Source: Gammaproteobacteria bacterium (GTDB lineage Bacteria; Pseudomonadota; Gammaproteobacteria; UBA4575). From it: a stretch of 64,000 nucleotides of DNA. The DNA lies in NCBI GenBank assembly GCA_026713925.1, contig JAPONM010000061.1, positions 124,001 through 188,000 on the forward strand, read 5' to 3'. A model generated the notes under the pieces. The model worked only from the letters and a program-made list of their open reading frames with translations. It was not told the DNA's origin and did no database searches. Shown here piece after piece: positions 1-9,164 of the stretch. Each line of letters opens with the position of its first letter. Position 1 is the first letter of the stretch. Position numbers and translations under genes: made by a program.

Positions 1-132
1 CGCAGGTATGTCGACACATTGCTTGCAAACCCGGAACGGTATCTGACACCGCTGAAAGGGAGCAAGCTGTGGCATCTGGCCCTGCTGGAGTTCTGGCTGC
101 AGCGCAATGTGGATAGATGCCTTGCCAGCTAG
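1..132 (+). CDS. C-terminal end of an asparagine synthase-like amidotransferase (partial)
   Basis: An open frame enters from the left edge and stops at TAG 130-132, giving 43 residues. The tail contains LKGSKLWHLALLEFWLQRN, which resembles the conserved end of class II glutamine-hydrolysing asparagine synthases (a Trp followed by an aliphatic/aromatic helix ending in Leu-x-Arg). Only the end is visible, so neither the glutaminase nor the synthetase site can be checked. An asparagine-synthase-like gene often belongs to exosortase-A clusters, and exosortase-type genes lie further along (21.4-24.6 kb), but linking the two is inference. The identification rests on a short match. Confidence 0.45.
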   Translation, partial: RRYVDTLLANPERYLTPLKGSKLWHLALLEFWLQRNVDRCLAS

Positions 133-188
133 TCGCCCCACAGTACAATAGCAACCCGTTTGTTTAAGTTTTTCAGGAGAGCGTGGCA

Positions 189-509
189 ATGGACGTATTG
201 GAGCGAATCAAAGAACAGGTGGAATCGAATCCGGTAATCTTGTACATGAAAGGTACGCCGCAGATGCCTCAATGCGGGTTTTCAAGCCGCACGGCAGAAG
301 CGCTCAAGTCTTGTGGCCATGAGTTTGCCTATGTGAATGTTCTCATGGATTCGGAGATATTTGAAAACCTGCCTCAATTTGCAGACTGGCCCACTTTTCC
401 CCAGTTGTATATCAATGGTGAGCTGATCGGGGGCTGTGATATCACGCTGGACCTGCACGAGAAAGGTGAACTGCAAAAGATGGTGGAGACGGCTTCAGGA
501 AGCAGCTAG
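189..509 (+). CDS. grxD: Monothiol glutaredoxin, Grx4/GrxD type
   Basis: A 106-residue thioredoxin-fold protein of the monothiol (CGFS) glutaredoxin family, which binds and transfers [2Fe-2S] clusters with glutathione and BolA-type partners in the cytoplasm. The CGFS active site is at residues 29-32. The cis-Pro segment WPTFPQ (67-72) and the glutathione-binding GGCD (81-84) follow in the usual places, and length matches E. coli GrxD. A GTG at 183 is in frame, but the AGGAG at 175-179 is correctly spaced only for the ATG at 189. It converges on the RNase T gene, whose stop is 28 bp away. Confidence 0.95.
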   Translation: MDVLERIKEQVESNPVILYMKGTPQMPQCGFSSRTAEALKSCGHEFAYVNVLMDSEIFENLPQFADWPTFPQLYINGELIGGCDITLDLHEKGELQKMVETASGSS

Positions 510-536
510 AAACCGGTTGCTCCCGCATTCCTGGTT

Positions 537-1163
537 TCAGGTGTGCATGCCGCTCCACTTGTTCATCACGTCACAGAATATGGCAGCGGTTTTTTCGGCA
601 TCATAGACCGCGGAATGGGCGCTGCTGCTTTCCCATTCGAGATTCGCGGCCACTGCAATCCTCGACAACACAGTCTGGCCATAGGCCATTGCACCGAGTG
701 TGACGGTGTCGAAATTGCTGAAGGGATGGAAGGGGTTGTCCTTGATGCCGGTACGTTCGACCGCGGCCTTGATGAACCCCAGATCAAAAAAGGCGTTGTG
801 CCCGACCAGGATCGCCCGGGTGCACTGGTTTTGCCTGATATGCTTGCGTACCGGCTTGAAGATTTTTTCCAGGGCCTCCTGTTCAGTCAATGCAATTCTC
901 AGGGGGTGGAAGGGGTCGATCTTGTTTACTTCAAGTGAAGCGGGGTCAATGTTCGCCCCGTCAAACGGGCGAACATGTGCAGCAACGGTCTGCTGGCAGA
1001 AAAACTCCTGTTCCTTGTTCAGGCCTACCAGCACGGCTGCCACTTCCAGCAGGGCGTCGGTGCTGGCATTGAAACCGCCGGTTTCCACGTCAACGACTAT
1101 CGGGCAAAAGCCACGAAATCGGTTGCCGAGCGGGACCGGGTCTTGCTGTGTTGCAGGGTTCAT
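537..1163 (-). CDS. rnt: Ribonuclease T (DEDDh 3'-5' exoribonuclease)
   Basis: A 208-residue exonuclease that trims the 3' ends of tRNA and other stable RNAs. The DEDDh catalytic set is visible: D25 and E27 in VDVETGG, D127 in [10 protein letters not shown], and H183 with D188 in [11 protein letters not shown]. Length fits the family (about 215). The ATG at 1163 has no clear ribosome binding site, but no better start is seen. It is convergent with grxD and divergent from argG, with 87 bp between the starts. Confidence 0.95.
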   Translation of the reverse strand: MNPATQQDPVPLGNRFRGFCPIVVDVETGGFNASTDALLEVAAVLVGLNKEQEFFCQQTVAAHVRPFDGANIDPASLEVNKIDPFHPLRIALTEQEALEKIFKPVRKHIRQNQCTRAILVGHNAFFDLGFIKAAVERTGIKDNPFHPFSNFDTVTLGAMAYGQTVLSRIAVAANLEWESSSAHSAVYDAEKTAAIFCDVMNKWSGMHT

Positions 1164-1198
1164 AAACTAATATGTCCAATCAGGGTTTGGCTTTCGGC

Positions 1199-1204
1199 TA
1201 TAAT
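1199..1204 (+). promoter_or_regulatory. Candidate -10 element for argG
   Basis: A perfect TATAAT lies 46 bp before the argG start, in the divergent rnt/argG spacer. No convincing -35 box sits 16-18 bp upstream, so the promoter may depend on an activator. No ArgR-type operator could be recognised by eye. Confidence 0.4.
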
Positions 1205-1250
1205 CCGCAACGAAACCACCCGTCATTCATCAAGCGTCTACGTGCATAGT

Positions 1251-2471
1251 ATGTCATCAGTTCGAAAAGTTGTACTTGCCTATTCAGGTGGCCTGGACAC
1301 TTCGGTAATCCTCAAGTGGCTGGCAGAGACCTATCTGTGTGAAGTTGTGACCTTCACCGCAGATATTGGCCAGGGTGACGAGGTTGAGCCTGCGCGGGCC
1401 AAGGCCGAGGCCCTGGGCGTGGGTGAGATCTATATCGAGGATCTCAGAGAGGAGTTTGCAGGCGATTTTGTTTTTCCGATGCTGCGTTCCAATGCGGTCT
1501 ACGAAGGAGAATACCTGCTGGGCACATCGATTGCCCGCCCGTTGATTGCCAAACGCCTGGTGGAGGTTGCCGGAGAGACCGGTGCCGATGCAATTTCCCA
1601 CGGCGCGACAGGGAAGGGCAATGATCAGGTGCGGTTTGAACTTGGAGCCTATGCGCTGAACCCGGAAATCCGGGTCATCGCACCATGGCGGGAATGGGAT
1701 CTCAATTCGCGCGAGAAGCTGCTGGAGTATGCCAGCCGGCACAATATTGCCATCGAGCACAAGCGGGGTCAGCAGTCACCGTACTCGATGGATGCCAATT
1801 TGCTGCACATTTCGTATGAGGGAGGTGCCCTGGAGGACCCCTGGACAGAGCCGGATGAGGGAATGTGGCAGCTGACCTGTGCGCCGGAGCAGGCCCCGGA
1901 TCAGCCGCAGTACCTTGAAATCGGGTTTGAACAAGGCGATCCGGTCAGCCTGGACGGTACGCCCCACACGCCTGCACGCCTGCTGGAGAGACTCAATGCA
2001 GTGGCCGGTTCACACGGGGTCGGAAGACAGGACATTGTGGAAAATCGTTATGTCGGCATGAAATCTCGCGGGTGTTATGAAACCCCCGGGGGAACCGTGC
2101 TGCACAAGGCCCATCGTGCCATGGAGTCCATTACGCTGGACCGTGAAGTCACGCATCTGAAGGATGAACTGATGCCCCGGTATGCTGCCATGGTCTACAA
2201 CGGGTACTGGTGGAGCCCTGAAAGACTGGCATTGCAGAAGCTGATCGATGCCACCCAGGCGTCGGTCACGGGAACGGTGCGGATGAAACTGTTCAAGGGC
2301 AGTGCACAGGTCGTCGGTCGAGAATCCGAAGCAAACAGCCTGTTTGACCCTGGAATTGCCACTTTCGAGGATGACAAAGGTGCGTATAATCAGAAGGATG
2401 CAGAAGGTTTTATAAAATTAAATGCCTTGCGTATGCGGATTATGGCAAAATCAGCACGGTCCAAATCCTGA
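1251..2471 (+). CDS. argG: Argininosuccinate synthase
   Basis: Joins citrulline and aspartate with ATP to make argininosuccinate, the penultimate step of arginine synthesis. The 406-residue protein begins [19 protein letters not shown]; the PP-loop AYSGGLDTS (10-18) binds ATP, and the full family length is present. The open frame extends upstream into the rnt region, but the homologous N-terminus fixes the start at ATG 1251. The Shine-Dalgarno sequence is weak. The gene stands alone; mlaA follows after 17 bp. Confidence 0.97.
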   Translation: MSSVRKVVLAYSGGLDTSVILKWLAETYLCEVVTFTADIGQGDEVEPARAKAEALGVGEIYIEDLREEFAGDFVFPMLRSNAVYEGEYLLGTSIARPLIAKRLVEVAGETGADAISHGATGKGNDQVRFELGAYALNPEIRVIAPWREWDLNSREKLLEYASRHNIAIEHKRGQQSPYSMDANLLHISYEGGALEDPWTEPDEGMWQLTCAPEQAPDQPQYLEIGFEQGDPVSLDGTPHTPARLLERLNAVAGSHGVGRQDIVENRYVGMKSRGCYETPGGTVLHKAHRAMESITLDREVTHLKDELMPRYAAMVYNGYWWSPERLALQKLIDATQASVTGTVRMKLFKGSAQVVGRESEANSLFDPGIATFEDDKGAYNQKDAEGFIKLNALRMRIMAKSARSKS

Positions 2472-2488
2472 AACAGTGCATGTGTTGA

Positions 2489-3235
2489 ATGAAAATGAGG
2501 AAATTAATCAAATCTCGGTATGCTTTTTTACTTCTCGCCGGTCTGGCGCTGAGCGTGTGTGCGAGTGCCCAGCAGGCACCGCCTCACCCGGATGACCCCT
2601 GGGAAGGATTCAATCGCAAGGTGTACACCTTCAATGACGCCGTGGACCGCGCATTTCTGATTCCGGCAACCACCGGGTACCAGGCTATAGCACCGGATTT
2701 TGTTGAAACGGGTGTCAGCAATTTCTTTTCCAATATTGCTGATATTGGAATTGCCCTGAATAACCTGCTGCAGTTCAAGTTTGCGGATGCGGGTTCTGAT
2801 ATCGGCCGGATCCTGGTCAACTCGACGGTGGGCATACTGGGCCTGTTTGATGTCGCAAGCCAGATGGGCTTGCAAAAACACGATGAGGATTTCGGACAGA
2901 CGCTGGGGTACTGGGGAGTAGGTACCGGACCCTATGTGGTCCTGCCGTTTTTCGGGCCGAGCAATTTGCGTGACGGACCCGGCATGATGCTGGATGTCAT
3001 GTTGTGGTCAGCCAGCGTGTCGGGTGCCACGTCATCGGAGCAAGATGCACTGTTTGCCATGAATGTCATCAATACCCGGGCAGAATACATGGAACTCGAA
3101 GAGAGGGTCGAAGAACTCAGTCACGAGCGTTACGTGTTCATACGTGATGCCTACCTGGACCGTCGTGAATTCCTGGTCCATGACGGGGATAGCCCGTTTG
3201 ATGATCAACTGTATGAAGGCCTGGAAGACAACTAG
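2489..3235 (+). CDS. mlaA: MlaA-family outer-membrane lipid asymmetry protein
   Basis: A 248-residue VacJ/MlaA homologue, the outer-membrane component that removes misplaced phospholipids from the outer leaflet and passes them to MlaC. After an N-terminal signal comes the family core, including DPWEGFNRKVYTFND, the conserved GLFDVAS and FGQTLGYWGVGTGPYVVLP. The signal ends LALSVCASAQQ. The Cys is preceded by Val, which is a poor lipobox, while ASA|QQ is a good signal peptidase I site. This copy may therefore be soluble or membrane-inserted rather than lipidated. No mlaFEDCB genes are adjacent. Confidence 0.92.
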   Translation: MKMRKLIKSRYAFLLLAGLALSVCASAQQAPPHPDDPWEGFNRKVYTFNDAVDRAFLIPATTGYQAIAPDFVETGVSNFFSNIADIGIALNNLLQFKFADAGSDIGRILVNSTVGILGLFDVASQMGLQKHDEDFGQTLGYWGVGTGPYVVLPFFGPSNLRDGPGMMLDVMLWSASVSGATSSEQDALFAMNVINTRAEYMELEERVEELSHERYVFIRDAYLDRREFLVHDGDSPFDDQLYEGLEDN

Positions 3236-3255
3236 CATCTCTTTGCAGTGGCCCT

Positions 3256-4080
3256 GTGGGTAAATGCATCGTCTGCAATAAGTCGGTAGGACCATTCTAT
3301 TCCTTGCACAAGGCATGCCTTCCGGTTTATGAAAGTACAAACCGGTGTCTTCAGCAGGCCATTGCGGACGCCGTGCAGTCGGTCCCGGGGCGGGACGGAA
3401 CCCGGGAGGCCGCCGAGGCCTGCCTGCCGTCTTCGGCATTCTCTCCGAAACTGTTCGATACGCTGATCGGGAAAGCCTGGCAGGCTCAGGCTACCCGTAT
3501 TCTCAAGAGTACATCACCCGATCCCGGACATGCGGGCCGCCTCCTGGATATCGCGCAGGCGTTAGGCCTGGAGCACTGGGATGTGGCACCTCACCTGTTC
3601 ATGAGGCTTTCCAATGTCGAACATCTTGCAGGTATCATGCAGGGCAGAAAGCCTTCGAAATCTTTCCCGGCCGTGCCCGGTGAAATCAGTTTGGAGGATG
3701 AGGAGTCACTGCTCTGGATGTTTGAAGGGGTCCACAAGGTCGGACAGAAAAAAATTGATGAACCCGGCAAATGGGCCCTGTTCCAGACAATCCTGAATAG
3801 CCAGTTCAGGAGATCACGGTACAGGAAACGGGAAATTGAGGTTCAGGCGCGGGGGAAGTTGGTCATAACAGACCATAATATCTATTATGTTAGCGAGCAG
3901 GGGACCACCAAACTGGGCTTTGCTGATATTTATGCGATAACCCCTCTCGAGGATGGCGTTCGCATCCAGCCGGTCTACAGGGACTCTATGTCAAGTACGT
4001 ATATAACCGGTGACGGTCGCTTTACGTATGCCCTGTTGCACTATGCCCAGGTTCAGGCCGGCACCCTAGCCGCAAAATAG
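3256..4080 (+). CDS. Hypothetical protein with an N-terminal CxxC...HxxC putative zinc knuckle
   Basis: A 274-residue protein of unrecognised family, starting at GTG 3256, 20 bp after mlaA. The first residues contain C4-x2-C7 and H18-x2-C21, a plausible zinc-binding knuckle. The middle (about 30-140) is helical and polar. The C-terminal half (about 185-270) has alternating strands (KLVITDHNIYYVSE, KLGFADIYAI, GRFTYALLHYAQ) resembling a small PH-like or beta-rich domain. There is no signal peptide or membrane segment, so it is probably cytoplasmic. Function unknown. Confidence 0.75.
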   Translation: MGKCIVCNKSVGPFYSLHKACLPVYESTNRCLQQAIADAVQSVPGRDGTREAAEACLPSSAFSPKLFDTLIGKAWQAQATRILKSTSPDPGHAGRLLDIAQALGLEHWDVAPHLFMRLSNVEHLAGIMQGRKPSKSFPAVPGEISLEDEESLLWMFEGVHKVGQKKIDEPGKWALFQTILNSQFRRSRYRKREIEVQARGKLVITDHNIYYVSEQGTTKLGFADIYAITPLEDGVRIQPVYRDSMSSTYITGDGRFTYALLHYAQVQAGTLAAK

Positions 4081-4326
4081 CCTTTTTAGCCAGCCAACAA
4101 AACCGCCCTCCTGTGCAGGCTCTTCAGCGGGTTCCCGAACGTCGGGTTTCACGGCAGCAGGTTCCGGGGTCCGTGTCTCGGCCGGTGCACCCTGAGCAAT
4201 CTTGCGGGCAGCCTCGTGGTGGCGTCGAAGCACGGAATCTGTTGGAACCGTGTCGCTGTCAGCTCCTTTGCGGGCAGCCTCGTGGTGGCGTCGAAGCACG
4301 GAATCTGTTGGGACGGTGTCGCTCAT
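4066..4326 (-). CDS. Small protein with an exact 19-residue N-terminal duplication
   Basis: An 86-residue protein, not recognised. It opens with SDTVPTDSVLRRHHEAARK, and the same 19 residues recur after a 3-residue linker (period 22). A Pro/Ala/Glu-rich linker and a short hydrophobic, basic tail (GGFVGWLKRLFCG) follow, which could sit on a membrane. The ATG at 4353 is also open, but the start at 4326 has GAGGT 8 bp upstream and places the repeat right at the N-terminus. The 3' end overlaps the convergent gene at 3256-4080 by 15 bp. Confidence 0.6.
   Translation of the reverse strand: MSDTVPTDSVLRRHHEAARKGADSDTVPTDSVLRRHHEAARKIAQGAPAETRTPEPAAVKPDVREPAEEPAQEGGFVGWLKRLFCG
4202..4323. repeat. 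Tandem duplication, 66-bp period
   Basis: Two copies of about 56 bp (about 4202-4257 and 4268-4323) are almost identical, differing only near GTTGGAACCG versus GTTGGGACGG. The period of 66 bp keeps the reading frame and encodes the duplicated 19-residue block of the minus-strand small gene. Confidence 0.9.
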
Positions 4327-4499
4327 GGTCGTGACCTCGCTTGGACTTGTCATATCAGTCTGGATCAGGGCCTGTCACCCCGGATCCGCCTAGACTGTAG
4401 CATTATTCGCACAGCGATGCACAGATTAGTGTAGCCGTGGGCGACAGGAATCCGGTTGACTGGACTGCCTTTTGCGGGCTGCAGGAAACTGTGGAAGTT

Positions 4500-4528
4500 T
4501 TAACTGCCGGGCCATAAGCTGTTATGAT
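4500..4528 (+). promoter_or_regulatory. Candidate sigma70-type promoter for folE
   Basis: TTAACT (4500-4505) and TATGAT (4523-4528) are separated by 17 bp, matching -35 and -10 consensus at 4/6 and 5/6. Transcription would begin near 4535 and give a leader of about 44 nt before ATG 4579. Confidence 0.45.
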
Positions 4529-4578
4529 CACGGCCGCAAAGGTTGTATCATGGATGCACGAATTCCTGGAATCTATAC

Positions 4579-5211
4579 ATGAACAGAAAGGCGCTGGAAA
4601 TGCTTGCCGGTGGGCGCTACCTGGAAGAACGCTCAGCTTCACAAAGGGGTGAGCGCGATCTGGAGCTTGAAGTACAGGTGCGCAAGATGCTGCAGCTGAT
4701 CGGGGAAAATCCCGAGCGTGAAGGGTTGGTGGACACACCAAGACGGGTTTCCAGTGCCCTGCATTATTTGACCAGCGGGTATGAACTTACCGTAGAGGAT
4801 GCCGTGAGCGATGCGTTGTTTGAGGAGTCCTGCGAGGAGATGGTGATCGTGAAAGATGTGGAGTTCTACTCCCTGTGCGAGCACCACATACTGCCTTTCT
4901 TTGGCCGTGCACACATTGGTTATTTGCCAAAAGGGCGAGTCATTGGTCTGAGCAAGATTGCCCGTGTGGTGGATATCTTTGCAAGGCGCCTGCAGGTACA
5001 GGAAAGGCTTACCAACCAGATTGCCAGCGGGTTGCTGGAGGTGCTGAATGCGCACGGCGTTGCAGTGGTGCTTGAAGCAAGCCATTTCTGCATGGTCATG
5101 CGCGGTGTCCAGAAGCAAAACAGCAAGACGGTTACCAGTTCCATGCTGGGTGCCTTCAGGGATGACTCCCGCTCACGATCGGAATTCATGGAACTGATCC
5201 GACAGCCGTAG
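4579..5211 (+). CDS. folE: GTP cyclohydrolase I, type IA
   Basis: Converts GTP to 7,8-dihydroneopterin triphosphate, the entry to folate and related pterins. The 210-residue protein carries the zinc ligands C100 and H103 in [12 protein letters not shown] and C171 in HFCMVMRG, with DTPRRV (52-57) and [13 protein letters not shown] in their usual places. A TTG at 4543 is in frame, but ATG 4579 gives the normal family N-terminus and follows the candidate promoter. Confidence 0.95.
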   Translation: MNRKALEMLAGGRYLEERSASQRGERDLELEVQVRKMLQLIGENPEREGLVDTPRRVSSALHYLTSGYELTVEDAVSDALFEESCEEMVIVKDVEFYSLCEHHILPFFGRAHIGYLPKGRVIGLSKIARVVDIFARRLQVQERLTNQIASGLLEVLNAHGVAVVLEASHFCMVMRGVQKQNSKTVTSSMLGAFRDDSRSRSEFMELIRQP

Positions 5212-5243
5212 GGGCTGTCCGGTCTTCGGTGGCGTTTCAACGC

Positions 5244-5543
5244 TCAGGGCAGGACGCGCTTGAAAGGTTTGACAACGACGCTCGCATACACCCCGGCGTC
5301 GATATACGGGTCTGCATCGGCCCATTCCTGGGCGGCCTGCTGGGATTCGAATTCTGCAATGATCAGGCTCCCGGTAAAGCCCGCTTCACCCGGGTCGGGA
5401 CTGTCTACTGCAGGGTGGGGGCCGGCCAGCACGAGACGCCCCTGGTTTTTCAGTTCATCCGGGCGCGCAATATGCTGGTCCCGAACAGACTTGCGTTTGG
5501 CTAGACTGTTGCCGACGTCCTGGCTGATGATGGCGTAAAGCAT
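5244..5543 (-). CDS. yciI: YciI-family protein
   Basis: A 99-residue ferredoxin-like-fold protein starting [10 protein letters not shown] and ending VKPFKRVLP, closely following E. coli YciI in length and motifs ([29 protein letters not shown]). The family has a conserved His, H24 here. The Asp usually found in the segment before GRL appears as Asn (LKNQGRL). Biochemical role unsettled. The open frame runs further upstream, but the family start is at 5543. It is divergent from yciO, with 231 bp between the starts. Confidence 0.93.
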   Translation of the reverse strand: MLYAIISQDVGNSLAKRKSVRDQHIARPDELKNQGRLVLAGPHPAVDSPDPGEAGFTGSLIIAEFESQQAAQEWADADPYIDAGVYASVVVKPFKRVLP

Positions 5544-5774
5544 CGCAGTTGATAACAGGGTGATTGATATAACAGCGGTTAGCGGGAGAATATTGCGGTG
5601 CGAGTACAATGATGGAGCCAAGCATAGCAGATTATCTGCAGTGTACCCAGATATCGTCTGCCTGCATGTCCCCGGGATGCCATGATGCACCGGGCAACTG
5701 CCTGTTCATCCTGACAGGAATGCGCAACTGGGCTGGTACGCGATGAACCCCGCAGCGATGGTCTTGATGGTCCC

Positions 5775-6401
5775 ATGTCCCAGTATTTTGTAATTCATCC
5801 CGAAAGGGCGCAAGCACGCCTGATACAGCGGGCTGTGGAAATTGTCGGCCAAGGCGGCCTGATCGCCTACCCGACGGATTCCTGCTATGCCCTGGGCTGT
5901 CATATCGGGGACAAGCGGGCCATGCAGAGGATCCGCAGGATTCGCCAGCTGGATGAGAAACACCATTTTACCCTGGTATGCCGCGACCTGTCCGAGCTGT
6001 CCAACTATGCATTGGTGGATAACAGTGCCTACCGGCTTATGAAGCGCTGTACACCCGGACCGTACACTTTTCTGCTGAAGGCGACCCACGAGGTGCCACG
6101 CCGTCTGCTGGCACCGAAACGAAGGACGATCGGTTTGAGGGTCCCGGCTCACCCCGTTGCCTTGCAGATATGTGAAGCACTGGGCGGACCGTTGATGAGC
6201 AGTTCGCTGATACTGCCCGATGACCCGGAACCCTTGTCGGACCCGCAGGCGATGCGTGAACTCCTGGAGCATGATGTCGATCTGGTGATCGACAGCGGGT
6301 ATTGCGGGGTCGAGGTGACCACGGTCATCGACTTGACCCGGGAAAGTCCGGCGGTGTTGCGCCAGGGCAAGGGTGACACCGACTGGCTCTCCAGGACGTA
6401 G
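5775..6401 (+). CDS. yciO: YciO, Sua5/YrdC-fold protein
   Basis: A 208-residue member of the YrdC/Sua5/YciO superfamily, to which the threonylcarbamoyl-AMP synthases for tRNA t6A37 belong; YciO itself is a paralogue whose role is less clear. Family signatures are the start MSQYFVIHPE, AYPTDSCYALGC (nucleotide-binding region), TPGPYTFLLKAT, PKRRTIGLRVP and TTVIDLT. Length and motifs match YciO rather than TsaC or full-length Sua5. The site-2 protease gene follows on the same strand. Confidence 0.9.
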   Translation: MSQYFVIHPERAQARLIQRAVEIVGQGGLIAYPTDSCYALGCHIGDKRAMQRIRRIRQLDEKHHFTLVCRDLSELSNYALVDNSAYRLMKRCTPGPYTFLLKATHEVPRRLLAPKRRTIGLRVPAHPVALQICEALGGPLMSSSLILPDDPEPLSDPQAMRELLEHDVDLVIDSGYCGVEVTTVIDLTRESPAVLRQGKGDTDWLSRT

Positions 6402-6444
6402 TGGTGCAACCCCGCGGTAATGCTGCGTATAATAAGCCCTGTCG

Positions 6445-7095
6445 ATGAACACCATGCAAACCATTGCCATATGGGCCATACCGGTTCTGTTTGCCATCAC
6501 TCTGCATGAGGTGGCCCACGGGTGGGCAGCCAGGCACTACGGTGACCACACGGCTGCGATCATGGGCAGGCTGAGCCTGAATCCTATCCGCCACATTGAT
6601 GTATTCGGAACGATCCTGGTGCCGGCTGTGCTGATTATTCTCGTGGGGTTTGGATTTGGATGGGCCAAACCTGTACCGGTCAATTTCAATCAGCTGCGCA
6701 ATCCAAAACGGGACATGATCTGGGTGGCCGCGGCCGGTCCTGCTGCCAACCTGGTAATGGCCCTGGCATGGGCCATGATCATGAAGATCGGGCTCCTGCT
6801 GCCGGGCCAGTCTGAATGGGTTGCCACGCCCCTGATCCTTGCGGGTCAGGCCGGGATCATCATTAACCTTGTACTGTTCCTGCTTAATCTGCTGCCTGTT
6901 CCCCCCCTGGATGGCGGCAGGATCCTGACGGGACTCGCCCCGGCACGCTTTACCGGCTTTCTGACAAGGATTGAGCCAATAGGCATGTTTATCGTGTTCG
7001 GGTTGCTGGCGCTGGGTGGGCTGAAGGTAATCCTGTATCCCCCTCTCAGGTTTCTGTCGTCCATGATCGGCGGCTTTTTTGGGATTCCAATCTGA
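6445..7095 (+). CDS. Site-2 protease-family (M50) membrane metalloprotease
   Basis: A 216-residue polytopic membrane protein with the zinc motif HEVAH (H21, E22, H25) inside its first membrane segment and the third ligand region NLLPVPPLDGGRIL (D156). This is the compact S2P subfamily without PDZ or CBS domains, so its substrate cannot be told. A TATAAT at 6428-6433 lies only 11 bp before the ATG and may be a promoter with a very short leader. trpS starts 6 bp after the stop, suggesting cotranscription; site-2 protease and trpS pairs are common in proteobacteria. Confidence 0.92.
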   Translation: MNTMQTIAIWAIPVLFAITLHEVAHGWAARHYGDHTAAIMGRLSLNPIRHIDVFGTILVPAVLIILVGFGFGWAKPVPVNFNQLRNPKRDMIWVAAAGPAANLVMALAWAMIMKIGLLLPGQSEWVATPLILAGQAGIIINLVLFLLNLLPVPPLDGGRILTGLAPARFTGFLTRIEPIGMFIVFGLLALGGLKVILYPPLRFLSSMIGGFFGIPI

Positions 7096-7101
7096 AAATC
7101 G

Positions 7102-8319
7102 GTGAACGTTAATCCATTGCAAAACAAGCGTGTCCTTTCAGGCATGCGGCCTACCGGTGCATTGCATCTGGGCCATTTGCACGGAGTGCTGCATAACTGG
7201 GTCAGGCTGCAGCACACACATGAGTGTTTTTTCTTTGTCGCGGACTGGCATGCACTGACGACCGAATATGACAATACCCGGGTGATTTCCAGGAGCGTGA
7301 CGGACATGGTCGTTGACTGGCTGGCGGCAGGTGTCAATCCGAGTGCTGCGACCCTGTTTATCCAGTCACACATACCGGAACATGCGGAGCTGCACCTGCT
7401 GCTGTCGATGATCACCCCGCTGGGCTGGCTGGAGCGTGTACCCACCTATAAGGACCAGCAGGAGAAGCTGAAGGAGAAGGATCTGGCGACCTATGGATTC
7501 CTGGGCTACCCGCTGTTACAGAGTGCGGATATCCTGATGTACCGCGCAGGCCATGTGCCGGTGGGTGAAGATCAGGTCGCACATGTAGAGCTCACCCGCG
7601 AGGTCGCGCGAAGGTTCAATTTCCTGTACGGCAAAGAGCCGGATTTTGAGGAGAAGGCAAAGCTGGCCATTGCCAAGATGGGTAAAAAGAATGCCGGGCT
7701 TTACCGCAGGCACCGCAAACGCTATCAGGAGCAGGGAGACCAGGAGTCTTTGGAAATCGCACAGGCCATGCTGGAGACCCAGCAGAATATATCGATTGGC
7801 GACAAAGAGCGTTTGTTCGGCTATTTGCAGGGTGAGGGGAAAACCATTTTGCCGGAACCGCAGCCCCTGCTGGCCAAGACCCTGAAGATGACCGGGCTGG
7901 ATGGGCAAAAGATGTCAAAGTCGTATCGCAATACCATTTCCCTGCGCGAACAGGCTGTGGAGGTTGAAAAGAAGATTCGCACCATGCCGACGGACCCTGC
8001 GCGTGTGAAGCGCACCGACCCGGGGGACCCGGAGAAATGCCCGGTATGGCAGCTGCACAAGATTTATTCCCGGGATGAGGTCAAGTCATGGGTCGAGGAG
8101 GGATGTCGCAGTGCCGGAATCGGCTGTATCGAGTGCAAGCAGCCCGTGATTGATTCCGTGGAAAATGAACTCAAGCCTATTCGTGAACGTGCAGCCGAAT
8201 ACCTGAAGGATGAGTCCACCGTACACAGTATCATCAAGGAAGGGTGTGAACAGGCCCGTGATGTGGCCCGTGATACGCTGGATGATGTCAGGGAAGCAAT
8301 TGGGTTATCATACTGGTAG
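7102..8319 (+). CDS. trpS: Tryptophanyl-tRNA synthetase
   Basis: Charges tRNA-Trp. A class I synthetase of 405 residues starting at GTG 7102. The HIGH-type motif is HLGH (22-25) and KMSKS is at 270-274. It is about 70 residues longer than E. coli TrpS because of a charged insertion around 185-245 (KKNAGLYRRHRKRYQEQGDQ onward). Long TrpS forms of this kind are known in Pseudomonas-type bacteria. It lies between the M50 protease and scpA, with 2-6 bp gaps. Confidence 0.95.
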   Translation: MNVNPLQNKRVLSGMRPTGALHLGHLHGVLHNWVRLQHTHECFFFVADWHALTTEYDNTRVISRSVTDMVVDWLAAGVNPSAATLFIQSHIPEHAELHLLLSMITPLGWLERVPTYKDQQEKLKEKDLATYGFLGYPLLQSADILMYRAGHVPVGEDQVAHVELTREVARRFNFLYGKEPDFEEKAKLAIAKMGKKNAGLYRRHRKRYQEQGDQESLEIAQAMLETQQNISIGDKERLFGYLQGEGKTILPEPQPLLAKTLKMTGLDGQKMSKSYRNTISLREQAVEVEKKIRTMPTDPARVKRTDPGDPEKCPVWQLHKIYSRDEVKSWVEEGCRSAGIGCIECKQPVIDSVENELKPIRERAAEYLKDESTVHSIIKEGCEQARDVARDTLDDVREAIGLSYW

Positions 8320-8321
8320 GC

Positions 8322-9164
8322 ATGGCCATGGCAAAAACTGATCCGTCACCACAGAACCGGCTTCAGGCAGAACTGCCGTTCGCGGTAGTGAAAGGCGAGC
8401 CCATGACGGTGCCGCCGGAAGACCTGTATATCCCGCCTGATGCCCTGGAAATCTTTCTCGACGCCTTCGAAGGCCCGCTTGATCTGCTGCTGTATTTAAT
8501 CAAGCGGCAGAATCTGGATATCCTGGCGCTGCCCATCCTGCGGATTACCCAGCAGTACATGGAGTACATCGAGTTGATGAAGGAAGTGCGCCTCGAGCTT
8601 GCAGCGGAGTACCTGGTCATGGCGGCCATGCTGGCAGAGATCAAGTCGCGCCTGCTGTTGCCACAGCCCGTCTGCGAGGAGGATGAGGAGGATCCGCGTC
8701 TGGACCTGATCCGCAGGCTGCAGGAATACGAAAGGTTCAAGAAAACCTCTGAGCAGATCGACGAGTTGCCCCGCATGCACCGGGATACCTTTGAAGTATC
8801 CGCCATGCAGTCGGCATGCAAGGAGGAAAGACCGCGCCCGAATGTGGACCTGAAAGACCTGCTGTGTGCCTTTCATGAGGTCATACAGCGTGCTCAAATG
8901 TTCGCCAGCCACCTTATCCAGCGCGAACACCTGTCAGTGAGGGAACGGATGTCCCGCATACTGGGTGTCTTGAACGTCGAGGATTTTGTGGAGTTTCAAA
9001 GGTTATTTGATGTGGAGGAAGGGCGGGGAGGCGTTGTGGTCACTTTTCTTGCATTGCTGGAACTGCTCAGGAATCATGCCGTTGAACTGGTGCAGTCCAA
9101 GCCCTTCGCACCCATCTATGTCAAGCCTGCTGTCAAGGGTCCTGTGGAGGACGGGTATTCATGA
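8322..9164 (+). CDS. scpA: Segregation and condensation protein A
   Basis: The kleisin subunit that bridges SMC heads and binds ScpB in the chromosome-condensing SMC-ScpAB complex. The 280-residue protein has the family N-terminal block (FEGPLDLLLYLIKRQNLDIL), the conserved LAAEYLVMAAMLAEIKSRLLLP and a C-terminal winged-helix region (LLELLRNHAVELVQ). ATG 8322 follows trpS by 2 bp; an internal ATG at 8328 is also possible. It overlaps scpB by ATGA, so the two are translationally coupled. Confidence 0.95.
   Translation: MAMAKTDPSPQNRLQAELPFAVVKGEPMTVPPEDLYIPPDALEIFLDAFEGPLDLLLYLIKRQNLDILALPILRITQQYMEYIELMKEVRLELAAEYLVMAAMLAEIKSRLLLPQPVCEEDEEDPRLDLIRRLQEYERFKKTSEQIDELPRMHRDTFEVSAMQSACKEERPRPNVDLKDLLCAFHEVIQRAQMFASHLIQREHLSVRERMSRILGVLNVEDFVEFQRLFDVEEGRGGVVVTFLALLELLRNHAVELVQSKPFAPIYVKPAVKGPVEDGYS

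Noticed and set aside
975-1250. Upstream extension of the argG open frame
   Set aside because: It overlaps rnt on the other strand, and the family N-terminus begins at 1251.
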